Origin: JAYZDK01 sp964604165
GTDB taxonomy: Bacteria; Myxococcota_A; UBA796; CAJQPC01
NCBI GenBank assembly: GCA_964604165.1
Contig: CAZRYF010000043.1
Span: 1-42,347 of the forward strand
DNA: 42,347 bases
Direction of reading: 5' to 3'
The notes under the pieces were generated by a model. That model worked only from the letters and a program-made list of their open reading frames with translations. It made no database searches and had not been told where the DNA came from. Both the position numbers and the translations under genes were made by a program. Of the stretch, positions 7,958 through 17,300 are shown piece after piece (position 1 is the stretch's first letter; each line of letters begins with the position of its first letter).

Positions 7958-9163
7958 ATGAAAGGGGGCAACACTGTGATCCAGACTCAGTCCGACTCCA
8001 AGCCAAAGATTATCTGGCTGAATGCAATCTTCCTCTTGGGCACGCCCGTCCTTACCCTGGTTCTGATTCCCTGGTATGCCTGGACCCACGGCATCACCTG
8101 GGCACAGGTCTTGGCAGCGACCAGCCTGTGGTTCCTCACCGGAATGGGCATCACCGCCGGCTACCACCGACTCTTTTCCCACCGCTCCTACAAGGCCACG
8201 GCGCCGGTTCGACTGGCACTGGCCATTCTCGGGGCGGCTACGTGGCAGAACAGCGTCATCACCTGGTGCGCCGGCCACCGGTACCACCACCGCGACGTGG
8301 ACACCGACGGCGACCCCTACAACGCCAAGAGAGGGCTCTTGTGGTCGCATATCGGCTGGATCCTCGTGGAAGGCACCCGCCACAACATGCTGGACAACGT
8401 GGATGACCTCTGGAAGGACCCCATCTGCGCCTGGCAACACAAGTTCTATCTTCCGATCTCCATCGCCTTCAACGTAGGCGTGGTGTGGTTCCTGGGATGG
8501 GCCACCGGCGAGTACCTGGGCATGGCGCTCATCGCCGGCTTGCTCCGTGTGGTGCTGGTCCACCACTTCACCTTTACCATCAACTCTCTGGCCCACTTCT
8601 GGGGCCACCAGCGCTGGAGCACCAGCAACACGTCCCGAGACAACTGGTTTATCTCCCTGTTGTCTTTTGGAGAGGGGTACCACAACTACCACCACGCCTT
8701 CCAGACGGACTACCGAAATGGCCCCATCTGGTACAACTACGACCCCTCCAAGTGGCTCATCTGGAGCATGAACCGGTTGGGGCTGGCCAGGGATCTACGC
8801 TGGACCCACGCAGATGTTGTGCTGAGGAAGCGGTACGAAGATCGCTGCGCTACGTTTTCCAAGTGGCTCGATGAAAAGAAGGACCGCCTGCGATCGGAGA
8901 AGCACGAAGTACTGGACTCTCTGCAAACCCGAGCGGTGTTCGCCCAGGACCGCCTGGAAGAGGCGCTGGATGAGCTGCGGGCGGCGCGGCGCGCATGGGC
9001 GGATCTTCGCAAAGAGCAGAGCCAGCTAATGGCCCTGGAGCGCAGAGCCATCAAGAGGGCTTACCGGCACCGCGTACGGGTGGTCAAGGCCTCCATGCGA
9101 GAGTGGGAGACGCTGCTCGCGGACACAATGGCCTTGCACAGCGCCGCGTTGGCTTCTGCCTGA
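7958..9163 (+). CDS. Membrane acyl-CoA/acyl-lipid delta-9-type desaturase with a C-terminal coiled coil
   Basis: The protein (401 residues from the ATG) is a di-iron membrane fatty-acid desaturase. Its three His boxes are HRLFSH (70-75), HRYHH (107-111) and HNYHH (242-246), with hydrophobic segments near 20-60, 85-100 and 165-205. It introduces a double bond into saturated acyl chains, using O2 and an electron donor. The desaturase core ends near 290. Residues of about 300-400 are a charged, heptad-like helical extension (KWLDEKKDRL, RLEEALDELRAARR) unusual for bacterial members. The start is uncertain: a GTG at 7976 has AAAGGGGG before it, whereas the ATG at 7958 has no clear Shine-Dalgarno. 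Confidence 0.92.
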   Translation: MKGGNTVIQTQSDSKPKIIWLNAIFLLGTPVLTLVLIPWYAWTHGITWAQVLAATSLWFLTGMGITAGYHRLFSHRSYKATAPVRLALAILGAATWQNSVITWCAGHRYHHRDVDTDGDPYNAKRGLLWSHIGWILVEGTRHNMLDNVDDLWKDPICAWQHKFYLPISIAFNVGVVWFLGWATGEYLGMALIAGLLRVVLVHHFTFTINSLAHFWGHQRWSTSNTSRDNWFISLLSFGEGYHNYHHAFQTDYRNGPIWYNYDPSKWLIWSMNRLGLARDLRWTHADVVLRKRYEDRCATFSKWLDEKKDRLRSEKHEVLDSLQTRAVFAQDRLEEALDELRAARRAWADLRKEQSQLMALERRAIKRAYRHRVRVVKASMREWETLLADTMALHSAALASA

Positions 9164-9165
9164 TC

Positions 9166-9181
9166 AGGCCTTCTCAGGCCT
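9166..9181. terminator. Candidate small hairpin between convergent genes
   Basis: AGGCCT (9166-9171) and AGGCCT (9176-9181) form a 6-bp stem with a 4-nt loop, just after the desaturase stop and overlapping the end of the MBL gene. There is no T-tract. The call rests on position between two convergent stops. Confidence 0.25.
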
Positions 9182-10088
9182 TGAATTCATGCCCTTCGCG
9201 GGTCGCGCCCAGGTTCTTGACGGAGGAGACGGCTTCCTGGCCCAGCTTGTCTTCCAACCCACCGATGATTCGATCAAGCTCGTCGTCGGTGCGGCCTGGA
9301 TCATGGTGGAAGAAGAGCACGTCCCGCACTCCAGCGTTCTGGCCAAGGGCAATGGTTTCTTCCATCGAGGTGTGCCCCCACCCGGTCTTTCCGTCCTCGT
9401 ACTCAGCCCGGGTGTACTGGGCATCCATGACAAGCACCTGGGCCCCCTTGGCGAAATCCACCAGGGCCTGGTTCTGCTGGGCCACAGCCGCCTGCACCTC
9501 TTCAAACTCCTCTCTTTCATCCTCCGAAGGGCAGATCCCGTTGTAGAGAATGTCCTGGTAGGGCTCGCTGTCGGTCATAAAGACAATCGCCTTGTCTGCA
9601 CTCTCAAACCGGTAGGCGAGGGTTGGAACCGGGTGGTTCACATACTTGGAAATCACCTTGATGGAACCGATTTGCACCTCCTGCAGGTCATGCAAGGTGC
9701 CGTACTCCATTTCCGCTTGCAGTTGGGCGAAATTCACCGGGAAGTAGGAGTACTGCATCTGTCCGGCCAAGACTTCCGGGAAGGGGCGGGTGTGGTTGTG
9801 GGGGCCGTAGATCTTGATGCGGTTGCCGGGAATGAAGATCGGCACGAAAAACGGAAAGCCCTGGATGTGATCCCAGTGGGTGTGGGTGATGAACAAGGGA
9901 ATGTCATTCTGCATCCCCCGTTCCTTCAGGATGTGGTTCCCGCAAGGGCGAATGCCCGTGCCCGCATCCACCAGGACGAAATCGTCTCCATTTCTGATTT
10001 CCACGCAAGTGGTGTTGCCACCGTAGCGAACCGTCTCTGGGCCTGGGCTGGCAATGGAGCCTCGGGTGCCCCAGATCACGATTTCCAT
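9174..10088 (-). CDS. MBL-fold metallo-hydrolase (PhnP/beta-lactamase-like phosphodiesterase type)
   Basis: A 304-residue metallo-beta-lactamase-fold hydrolase. The N-terminus has the strand pair and Gly-rich turn of the family (WGTRGS, YGGNT), Asp41 in VDAGTG and the metal motif HTHWDH at 69-74. Later ligands probably lie in FMTDSE, VMDAQYT, GWGHTS and FHHDP. The GWGHTS...FHHDP ending is typical of a stand-alone class found next to signalling proteins in deltaproteobacteria; substrates in this branch are often phosphodiesters, but none is proven here. The HDOD gene starts upstream on the same strand with a 23-base gap, so the two are probably coexpressed and may act in one signalling pathway. 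Confidence 0.88.
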   Translation of the reverse strand: MEIVIWGTRGSIASPGPETVRYGGNTTCVEIRNGDDFVLVDAGTGIRPCGNHILKERGMQNDIPLFITHTHWDHIQGFPFFVPIFIPGNRIKIYGPHNHTRPFPEVLAGQMQYSYFPVNFAQLQAEMEYGTLHDLQEVQIGSIKVISKYVNHPVPTLAYRFESADKAIVFMTDSEPYQDILYNGICPSEDEREEFEEVQAAVAQQNQALVDFAKGAQVLVMDAQYTRAEYEDGKTGWGHTSMEETIALGQNAGVRDVLFFHHDPGRTDDELDRIIGGLEDKLGQEAVSSVKNLGATREGHEFKA

Positions 10089-10111
10089 GTCGCACCTCGA
10101 CCTTCAGGCAA

Positions 10112-10966
10112 TCATACGCCCTTCACAAAGTTGTCGGCCTTTTGGAGCGCCTCATCCAGGTGCTCGTGGATGATCTCCTCCACCTCGACTGGACCCAGGT
10201 TCAACGCCTGGTAGGTAGCGTCATGAATGGGATGGAAGGCAAAGTCCCCGGAAAACCCCACCCGGGCCTCCTTGATGCCCCTGGAGGCAATGCTCACCAG
10301 CCAGGTAGCCTTCTGGTTGGACTCAGTGGGGCGGTTGTAGAATTCAACCACGTCCAGCACGGACTCGGGGAGCATCCACTTCTCTCCCATCCGCTTTCCA
10401 ATGTCCCGGTGGTTGGTGTCCAGGAGGCGATCTTCAATCACATCCGTGCTGACCTGCTCGTCCAGCGCCAGCCCAATGACCTCATTGAACTCCTCCGGAT
10501 AGCCCTGGATCAGGAGGGCCTTCCCGATGGAGTGAAGCAGTCCAAGGATAAAGGCCTCGTCTGCAACCTGCCGCGGCACGGCGGCGCGCCGGGCAATCAA
10601 GTCTGAGAGTACGGCAGTGCCTACGGTGTAGCGCCAGTAGTCCTCGCTTCGCACCAGGCAGACATCATCGTCGAAGACAAAGCTCCCCCGAATCGCCGTG
10701 GCAAGGGCGAGGTTCCGGATGGTGTTCATGCCTAGGAGAATGGTGGCACGGTGCAGGGAGGTGACCTCTTCACGCATGCCAAAGTACGCGGAATTCGCCA
10801 CCCGTAGCACACGGGCTGTGAGCACAGGATCCATCTGGATCACTCGCACCAGGTCCCGGGCAGACGAATTGATGTTGTTCACAACCTGCATCACGCGAGG
10901 AAGCGTGTAGTTGAGCGCCTTCATCGAATCGAGGGCGCTCTCCAAAGTTTCGAGAACACGAGACAT
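10112..10966 (-). CDS. HDOD-domain signalling protein
   Basis: A 284-residue cytosolic protein. The HDOD domain spans roughly residues 12-215: LPRVMQVVNNIN, DLVRVIQMDPVLTARVLRVAN, YFGMREEVTSLHRA, LLGMNTIRNLALA, then AFILGLLHSIGKALL and VLDVVEFYNRP. HDOD is an HD-related domain lacking the metal-dependent phosphohydrolase residues. It acts as a scaffold in bacterial signalling, motility or cell-cycle control. I placed the start at the ATG at 10966; earlier in-frame codons run into the riboswitch sequence on the other strand. It is divergent from the B12-riboswitch transcript and precedes the MBL gene. Confidence 0.9.
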   Translation of the reverse strand: MSRVLETLESALDSMKALNYTLPRVMQVVNNINSSARDLVRVIQMDPVLTARVLRVANSAYFGMREEVTSLHRATILLGMNTIRNLALATAIRGSFVFDDDVCLVRSEDYWRYTVGTAVLSDLIARRAAVPRQVADEAFILGLLHSIGKALLIQGYPEEFNEVIGLALDEQVSTDVIEDRLLDTNHRDIGKRMGEKWMLPESVLDVVEFYNRPTESNQKATWLVSIASRGIKEARVGFSGDFAFHPIHDATYQALNLGPVEVEEIIHEHLDEALQKADNFVKGV

Positions 10967-11030
10967 GCACAACTGTCGTTTGGGAACCCCATTCTCACAG
11001 CAACCGGGCTTGGCTGTAAAGCGGGTGGGG

Positions 11031-11059
11031 TTGCCCTTCTCGTGGCCCCACCATATACC
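11031..11059 (+). promoter_or_regulatory. Candidate sigma-70-type promoter for the riboswitch transcript
   Basis: TTGCCC (11031-11036) and TATACC (11054-11059) are separated by 17 bases and would start transcription near 11066, just before the first leader hairpin (stem 11064-11071 with 11078-11085) and the aptamer. The AT-rich hexamer stands out in this GC-rich region. Match to consensus is partial. Confidence 0.4.
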
Positions 11060-11087
11060 GGCGGCTGCATCAATCTCGATGCAGCGG

Positions 11088-11240
11088 CCTGGAGAATCTC
11101 TGCGGAGATTCATGGGGAAGCCGGTGAAACTCCGGCGCGGACCCGCCACCGTAAGCGGTCAAGCTCTGCCACCAAAGCCACTGGGGGAAACCCTGGGAAG
11201 GCGGCAGTGACAACGGCCGCAAGCCGGGAAACCCACCAGG
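11088..11240 (+). promoter_or_regulatory. Cobalamin (vitamin B12) riboswitch aptamer
   Basis: The sequence carries the conserved core in order. P1 is CCTGG (11088-11092) with CCAGG (11236-11240). A perfect 7-bp hairpin follows (11094-11111), then the GGGGAAGCCGGTG segment with stem GCCGG/CCGGC (11120-11136). Next come GACCCGCCACCGTAAGCGG (L5 hairpin, 11140-11158), GCCACTG (11177-11183) and TGGGAAGGC (11194-11202), enclosed by CTGCC/GGCAG (11166-11207). The B12-box-like AAGCCGGGAAACCCACC is at 11221-11237. This matches the Rfam cobalamin class with the class I-type TGGGAAGG element. It would sense intracellular cobalamin and normally repress downstream genes when B12 is plentiful. What it controls here is unusual: a lipoprotein gene at 11345. 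Confidence 0.93.
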
Positions 11241-11263
11241 ACGTCCCCCAACAAGCTGCCTCG

Positions 11264-11344
11264 GGACAAAGGCGGTGGGGTCGACACCCGGTGTTGTCCT
11301 CTCCGCTTCCGACGTAAACGTCAGAACAAGAAACGGAGAAGATC
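11264..11344 (+). promoter_or_regulatory. Riboswitch expression platform that can sequester the Shine-Dalgarno
   Basis: GGACAA (11264-11269) pairs with TTGTCC (11294-11299). The loop of this hairpin contains CGGTG twice (11273-11277, 11289-11293), the exact complement of CACCG in aptamer loop L5 (11147-11151), as expected for the L5-L13 kissing interaction. The next bases, TCTCCG (11300-11305), pair with CGGAGA (11334-11339), which holds the Shine-Dalgarno 5 bases before the ATG at 11345; an inner GACGT/ACGTC stem lies between. No T-tract follows, so control is probably translational. Confidence 0.6.
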
Positions 11345-11953
<609 letters not shown>

Positions 11954-11978
11954 ACAGAGCGACAAACCCATGGATAAT

Positions 11979-12000
11979 GGGGGGTGCAGACGCACCCCCC
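11979..12000 (+). other. Perfect 9-bp GC-rich hairpin between the two paralogous lipoprotein genes
   Basis: GGGGGGTGC (11979-11987) pairs perfectly with GCACCCCCC (11992-12000) around a 4-nt loop, 25 bases after the upstream stop and 16 bases before the next ATG. No T-tract follows, so it is a poor intrinsic terminator. It may act as a 3'-end stabiliser, a processing site or an attenuator that lowers expression of the second gene. Confidence 0.6.
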
Positions 12001-12016
12001 TCATCCTGGAGACTGC

Positions 12017-12571
12017 ATGCATCGGCTTTCTTCCCTTTCACTGGTTCTGATCCTCTTGACCGGCCTGGGTCCCAGCTGCGGTCCCAAGTGTGCTCAGGGC
12101 TACGGCGTGGACCAGGATGGAGAGTGCGTGCCCTTCAAGCATGGAGAGGGGGATGCCGACACAGATGCAGACTCTGACGTGGGAAACCCCTCGGACGGGG
12201 ATCTCGAAATGATTGGAGAGTGGACCAACGAGAACGACGAGTCCGTCATTATTACCAGCACGACCTGGACGGAGTCCGTGGGCGATGGCCAAGGCTCGAG
12301 CCTTGAGATGCTGTTCCACATTGATGACTTTTGGAACGACAACAACTTCCTCGTGGCCCGGAATGACGACAACAACGATGGCGAGGACGGCGGGTTGTGG
12401 AGCCGCTTTGACTGGGCCCTGGACAGCAGCGGTGCCTGGGTCTGCCCCACCGCCTGCTGCGCGGAGACGAAAGACGAAGCGCTGAACGAGTCAGCACCAA
12501 ACGCATCTGACCCCTCCACCGACGGTTGCGGTATAGACGACAATCCGTGGTCGCGTCTCACGCGCCAATAA
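12017..12571 (+). CDS. Paralogous WSRFDW-domain lipoprotein
   Basis: A 184-residue exported protein, probably lipidated at Cys21 (GPSC, a non-standard lipobox), with Cys25 and Cys33 nearby. A short acidic linker (GDADTDADSD) replaces the long Asp-Ala stalk of the previous gene. The C-terminal domain aligns with that gene: GEWTNEND, TTWTESVGDG, NNFLVARND, LWSRFDW, WVCP, SDPSTDGCG, NPWSRLT. It has extra cysteines (CPTACC). The ATG at 12017 has GGAG 5 bases upstream; a GTG at 11984 lies inside the hairpin and is rejected. Function unknown. Likely cotranscribed from the cobalamin riboswitch, with a divergent ligand or partner after duplication. Confidence 0.82.
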   Translation: MHRLSSLSLVLILLTGLGPSCGPKCAQGYGVDQDGECVPFKHGEGDADTDADSDVGNPSDGDLEMIGEWTNENDESVIITSTTWTESVGDGQGSSLEMLFHIDDFWNDNNFLVARNDDNNDGEDGGLWSRFDWALDSSGAWVCPTACCAETKDEALNESAPNASDPSTDGCGIDDNPWSRLTRQ

Positions 12572-12581
12572 CGGACACAAC

Positions 12582-13241
12582 ATGTTCCTCTGGTGGCTGT
12601 CCTGGGCAGCGTGTATTCCCTCCAGTCCGACCGACACCGGTGAGACTCCCGACACCGGTGAGACTCCCGACACCGGTGAGACTCCGGATGCCCCCGACCC
12701 CTTTGCTGACTTCCTGGTTTCCTTCGAGCCGGGCGACGGAGCCGGGTTTGGCGAGGATCTGCTCCCCTGGGTGGTGATGGGGCCTCCCCGGGGCGGAGGC
12801 GCCGAAGCTGGCTCCACAGACGTGGTCTCCCTCGGGAGCGGTGGATCCATTGTGATCGGATTCGACGACATCCAGGCGATAGACGGAGAGGGTCCCGATC
12901 TGCTGGTTTTTGAGAACCCCTTTCCCGGATGGATGGAGACTGGCATTGTCTCCGCGAGCGAGAATGGAGAGGTTTGGTATTCCTGGACCTGTTCAGACGA
13001 CGAAGACCGAACCGGCTGTGCAGGGGTGCAACCTGTCCTGTCCCACCCGGACAACCACATCAGTCCCGTGGACCCGGAGGCCGCTGGCGGAGATGCGTAC
13101 GATCTGGCGGAACTATGGCTCTCCCGGGCCCGGTACATCCGCATCCAGGACACAGGCGTCAACGACTATGCAGGCACAGCCGGCGGCTTTGACCTGGACG
13201 CTGTAGCCGTGGTCAATGGATCCCCCATCGATGCGGATTAA
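12582..13241 (+). CDS. Predicted surface lipoprotein with Gly/Asp-rich beta domain
   Basis: A 219-residue protein with a very short signal and possible lipidation at Cys11 (WAAC). Three DTGETP repeats form a linker. A domain of about 180 residues follows, with the pattern GFGEDLLPW, VMGPPRGGG, DVVSLGSGGSIVIGF, GPDLLVFENPF, SENGEVWY, GCAGVQPV, AGGDAYDLAE, ARYIRIQD. I associate this pattern with bacterial proteins usually annotated only as 'cell surface protein'; the ARYIRIQD end is discoidin-like and suggests ligand binding. It begins 10 bases after the second WSRFDW gene, so it is probably in the same B12-controlled transcript. A binding role for cobalamin or a B12-related ligand is inference. 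Confidence 0.78.
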   Translation: MFLWWLSWAACIPSSPTDTGETPDTGETPDTGETPDAPDPFADFLVSFEPGDGAGFGEDLLPWVVMGPPRGGGAEAGSTDVVSLGSGGSIVIGFDDIQAIDGEGPDLLVFENPFPGWMETGIVSASENGEVWYSWTCSDDEDRTGCAGVQPVLSHPDNHISPVDPEAAGGDAYDLAELWLSRARYIRIQDTGVNDYAGTAGGFDLDAVAVVNGSPIDAD

Positions 13242-13321
13242 CCTGCCGGGTGCTACCCTTCTGGCGGGCCACCAAACCAGCCATACCCTACAGAAACCGC
13301 CAGAGACACCGGATTAAGTCC

Positions 13322-14266
13322 ATGTTGCTTTTCGCTGCGCTCCTCGGCTGTCCCGGGGACCCCTCCTCCCAGCCCGAAGACACCTCGGTGGATTGTCCAG
13401 TCACCATCGACAAAACCCACCCCCTGGATGGGGCCACCGACGCGTACTACCGCGGCGCCATCGAGTTCCACCTCTCTGAACCAGATCCCACCGCTCTCGT
13501 CATCGCCGACTTCGATGGAATCCAGACCACCAGGGGCGACGGAAGCACGCTCCTCTTCACCCCCACGGTCCCCTTGGCTCCCAACACGACCTACACGGTG
13601 GGACTCGAGTATTGCCGAGGAGCCCCGAGCATTGAGTTCACCACCTCCTCGCTCGGAGCCGACTTGACCGACGCTGCCGCTCTCCCAGGAAAGACGTTCA
13701 CCATGGATCTGCTGCAAGCCCGATTCGTGGCCGGTGATGAGGTCTCCGCGACCGCAGCCACCCTGTTCGACCGGAATCTCCTGGCCACCATTTTGGGGCT
13801 CGAGGGTGACTGGCTGCGACTGCGCATCGGGGTCGCCCGTGAGGACGACCCGGAGAGCCAAGATTTCTGCGCAAGAACGGTTGACCTGCCCGCCGCCGAC
13901 GTGACCCATCTACCCTGGTTCCACCTGCTCACCGACGAGCTCCAATTTGGGGCCTATGCAGCCGACATGTCCCTTTACCAGTTGCAGGTGAGCGGCACCT
14001 TCGCTTCCGATGGATCCGCCATTGGCGGACTGGCCATGACGACGGTGGTGGACTCCAGGGACATCGCGGATCTCATCTCTGGGCAGACCGCCGACTCCCT
14101 CTGTGAGATCATGGGAAACCTCTACATTCCCTGTGAGCCATGCCCCACCGATGGACACTCCTACTGCTTCGATCTCTCCTTCGAAGACCTGTCTGGAACT
14201 CCAGTCAACAGCGAGTTGGAGTCCGTTGAAACGGCAAACACAGATCCACGCTGCGAGGCTGAATAG
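13322..14266 (+). CDS. Lipoprotein with N-terminal bacterial Ig-like (Big_5) domain
   Basis: A 314-residue predicted lipoprotein. The ATG at 13322 gives a short signal ending LLGC (Cys10); an upstream in-frame start at 13250 would add 24 charged residues and ruin the signal. Residues of about 28-110 fit a Big_5 Ig-like domain (THPLDGATDAYYRGAIEFHLSEP, LLFTPTVPLAPNTTYTVGL). The remaining 200 residues are beta-rich with several cysteines near the end (CEIMGNLYIPCEPCP) and no recognised family. It lies 80 bases after the previous gene and 35 before the giant FapA-repeat gene, on the same strand. It is the fourth lipoprotein in a row after the riboswitch; a shared role is inferred from position only. 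Confidence 0.78.
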   Translation: MLLFAALLGCPGDPSSQPEDTSVDCPVTIDKTHPLDGATDAYYRGAIEFHLSEPDPTALVIADFDGIQTTRGDGSTLLFTPTVPLAPNTTYTVGLEYCRGAPSIEFTTSSLGADLTDAAALPGKTFTMDLLQARFVAGDEVSATAATLFDRNLLATILGLEGDWLRLRIGVAREDDPESQDFCARTVDLPAADVTHLPWFHLLTDELQFGAYAADMSLYQLQVSGTFASDGSAIGGLAMTTVVDSRDIADLISGQTADSLCEIMGNLYIPCEPCPTDGHSYCFDLSFEDLSGTPVNSELESVETANTDPRCEAE

Positions 14267-14301
14267 GGCCCCAAGAGACCCCGCGGTGCGAGGAGGCACG
14301 C

Positions 14302-17300
14302 ATGGGGGGTGAGAACCCAGGCCCCAACCCCGCCAAGCAGATCCTGCAAGTGCAGCTCTCCCCAGATGGTCTCGCCTGCACCCTGGACCTTTCTCCTCCC
14401 GCACCGGGGGAGGCCCCTCCAGACCTGGAGCGCGTCAGAGAAGCGGTGCTCCAAGCCGGCGTGCAGCCCGCCTTCTTCAGAGAGGACACCGCATCGCATG
14501 CGCTGAACCTCCTTGGTTCTACGGGCGCCCCCCAGAGGGGAGTTCTGGTCGCCGTGGGAGAAGCCCCTCGCCCCGCATCGGGATGGACCGCCCGACCCTG
14601 CGGAACCTGGGAAGGTAGATTCGTCCTCCCCGGCGACAAGCTTGTGGAGTTGGTGGCGGAGAGTCCTGCCAAGCCAGGTCAAGCCCTGGACGGAACCCCT
14701 TTGCCTGCCCCCCCTGACGAGGATGCACCCAAGCTGATCGCGGGTCCGTTTACGGCCCTCTCTCCCCAAGGAGACCTCCTGGTTTCAGTGTCCTTTGGCA
14801 CACCGGTCCTGGACCAATTCACCTGCTCGGTGAAACCCGGACTGCAGATTTCCCAAGACAAGCTCACCTGCCGAATGCACCTGCTTCCCCAGCATGTATC
14901 TGGACGGCAACCAAGCATTCGAGATGCGACCCAGTGGCTTTCGGAGGCCGGAATCCTCCCTGAGTGTGTTCTGGAGGAGTCCCTCAAGGAGGCCTTTCAC
15001 ACTCTTTGGACCCACCGCCTCCCCTTGGAGAACCTCCTTGTCGCCCAGGGTCGTGTTCCGGTCCCCGCACGGGCAGGCACTCTATACCTGCCCACAAGAG
15101 ACCCCCTTCAGGCAGTGTTTCCAGGACAGGAGGTGGCCCGCCGAACGCCCTCCGTAGAAGCCGTGAACGGCATGGATCTCTTTGGCCAGGAGCTAATGGA
15201 AGAAAGCCAGACCATGGAAGCGGAGATGGAGGCGGGTCCGAACACAAGGTACGACCCAGACGAGGACGACCGTCTCCTGGCGACCGCGTACGGCAAGCTG
15301 CTTCAGGAGGGAACTCGAGTCTCAGTAGAACCCGCGCTGCGCATCGACCCAGGCAGCCAGTGCGTCCATCTGGACGTCTTTCCAGCCACCTCCGAAGGGC
15401 GGCCCATGACAATGGACCGACTTGTCGCCCTTTTGGAAGAAACAGGTGTTCATCCTGACTGTCTTCACCTTGAGACCTTGCGTCTCGCCTTGGCCAAGTC
15501 GGTGAAGAACCAGGAAGTCATCCAGGACGTTCAGGTGGGAGCTGCAATCTCCCCAGACCCCGGCACACGAGGCGCCTTTCTCTTGGAGGTCTCTGCTGAA
15601 GCCATTCTCCGCCCAGGGGATGTCATCGGAAGGTTCCATGGGGCCCGTTCCCCTCGAGACGGAAGATATGTCCTCGGCGGGCCTCTTCCCCCCCAGGGAG
15701 AACCAGCCTTTCCACTGTCTCCGGGCGACGGGGTCACCCTGGATACGGACCACGCCACATTGACCGCTCGCGTGCATGGGTACGCCCACAAGGAAGACGG
15801 CCTCCTTCACGTGGTTCCATGTGTGCAGGTCTCTTTGGACCTCCTCACCGCCACGCTGGTCCTGCCTGCAGCCTGGGCCGATGGCGAACTTCTCTGTGAA
15901 CCGGACATTCTCGCGCTTTTGGAGGAAAGAGGAGTCCAAGAGGACACACGGCTTCCAGAAGCCTGGCAAGGAGCACTGAGAACGGATGCTGCTCCTCGGC
16001 GGGTCTGCGTGGCGATGGGAACCCCTCCGACCCCAGGCCAACCGGGCCACCTGCAAGCCCCCCCGCACCTCTCCGACGGATGTGCGCTGCCCGGCGATGT
16101 TCTGCTCCAGCTTGCTGGGGCCACCGCGCCACTGCCAGGCAGAAGCGTCCTGGGAGACCCGATCCCTCCCCCGGAGTTGGAGGCGGGGCACACTCTGGAG
16201 ATTCAGGGCCCAGGAATCGTGGAGGAAGGCCAGCGGGTGGTTTCGAATGTGGTTGGCTTTGCCCATAGACAGGGCGCCGAAATTGTCCTGGAGGAAGCAC
16301 TTCGTTTTTCCGCGGACGGTCTTCGGTGCACCATGGACCTGCACCACCGACGAGTGGACGGCTCCCAGCTTGACGTCGATGATGTGGTGGAAGTTCTCAT
16401 TCAACAGGAGGTCCAGCGAGAACGCATAGAGCCAGACGCCATCGCGCTGGCGCTGCGCCAATCTCAGGAAACCAACACCGTCCAGCCCGGCGTGCTGGTG
16501 GCGATGGGGCGCCCACCACAAGGGAGCAAAGACTGGACCATTTGCCTTCCTGATGACCACCCAAACCGCGCCGTCATGGTCTCGGACACGGTGGCGTGGC
16601 GGGGAGCTCGTGTGCCATCCAAGGCCGGGGTTGGGGTCCGAGGTGAGAAGATCCTGGCACCCTCAAACAAAGATCGCCCCAAGCTGCGAGCCGGAGAGAA
16701 CTGCACCCTGGACCCCCGAGGGAACTTCATCACTTCGGAGGCCTTTGGAAAGATCGTTGCCAAGGAAAACAAGTTCTCCGTGGAACCCGCGTTGCAAGTC
16801 GATGCGTTGGAGATCTCTGCGCGGATGGATGTTTTTCCACGACGGGTGGATGGGCGGGCCCTCTCCGTGGAAGACCTGCTCCGGGTCTTGCGGTCTACCG
16901 GAATCGAGTCCCGTTTCATTCAAGAAGACACACTGAGATCCGCGGTCTCTCTCTCCTGGGAGCAGCAAACCCCCCAATGGGGCATCGAGGTGGCCAAGAG
17001 TGAGCCGCCTGCCGCGGGCCAAGACGGACAGGTGGAGCCCTTCGCGGACCCCAAGCTTGCCTGTGTTTTTCCCGGTGATCCTGCGGCACGCCTCCTTCCC
17101 CCAGTTCCCCCCACAGAAGGCGTGAACCTGTACGGGCAGCCCTGCTTTTCCAAGGTCGAGGGATTGGAAATCGAAATGCATGCGGAGGAATCCGTGTCCA
17201 TCGAAGAAGACACGGCCGTCGCAGAGATTTACGGACAGGTGCGCATCAAAGGTTCTGTGGTCTCCATTCGGCCCGGATTCCATTGGGACGAAGAAGGGCT

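Noticed and set aside
10967..11149. Extended start of the HDOD protein
   Set aside because: The extension is the complement of the riboswitch and has no HDOD-like sequence.
11984..12016. Upstream GTG start for the second WSRFDW lipoprotein
   Set aside because: It lies inside the 9-bp hairpin and would add a charged leader before the signal peptide; the ATG at 12017 has a Shine-Dalgarno.
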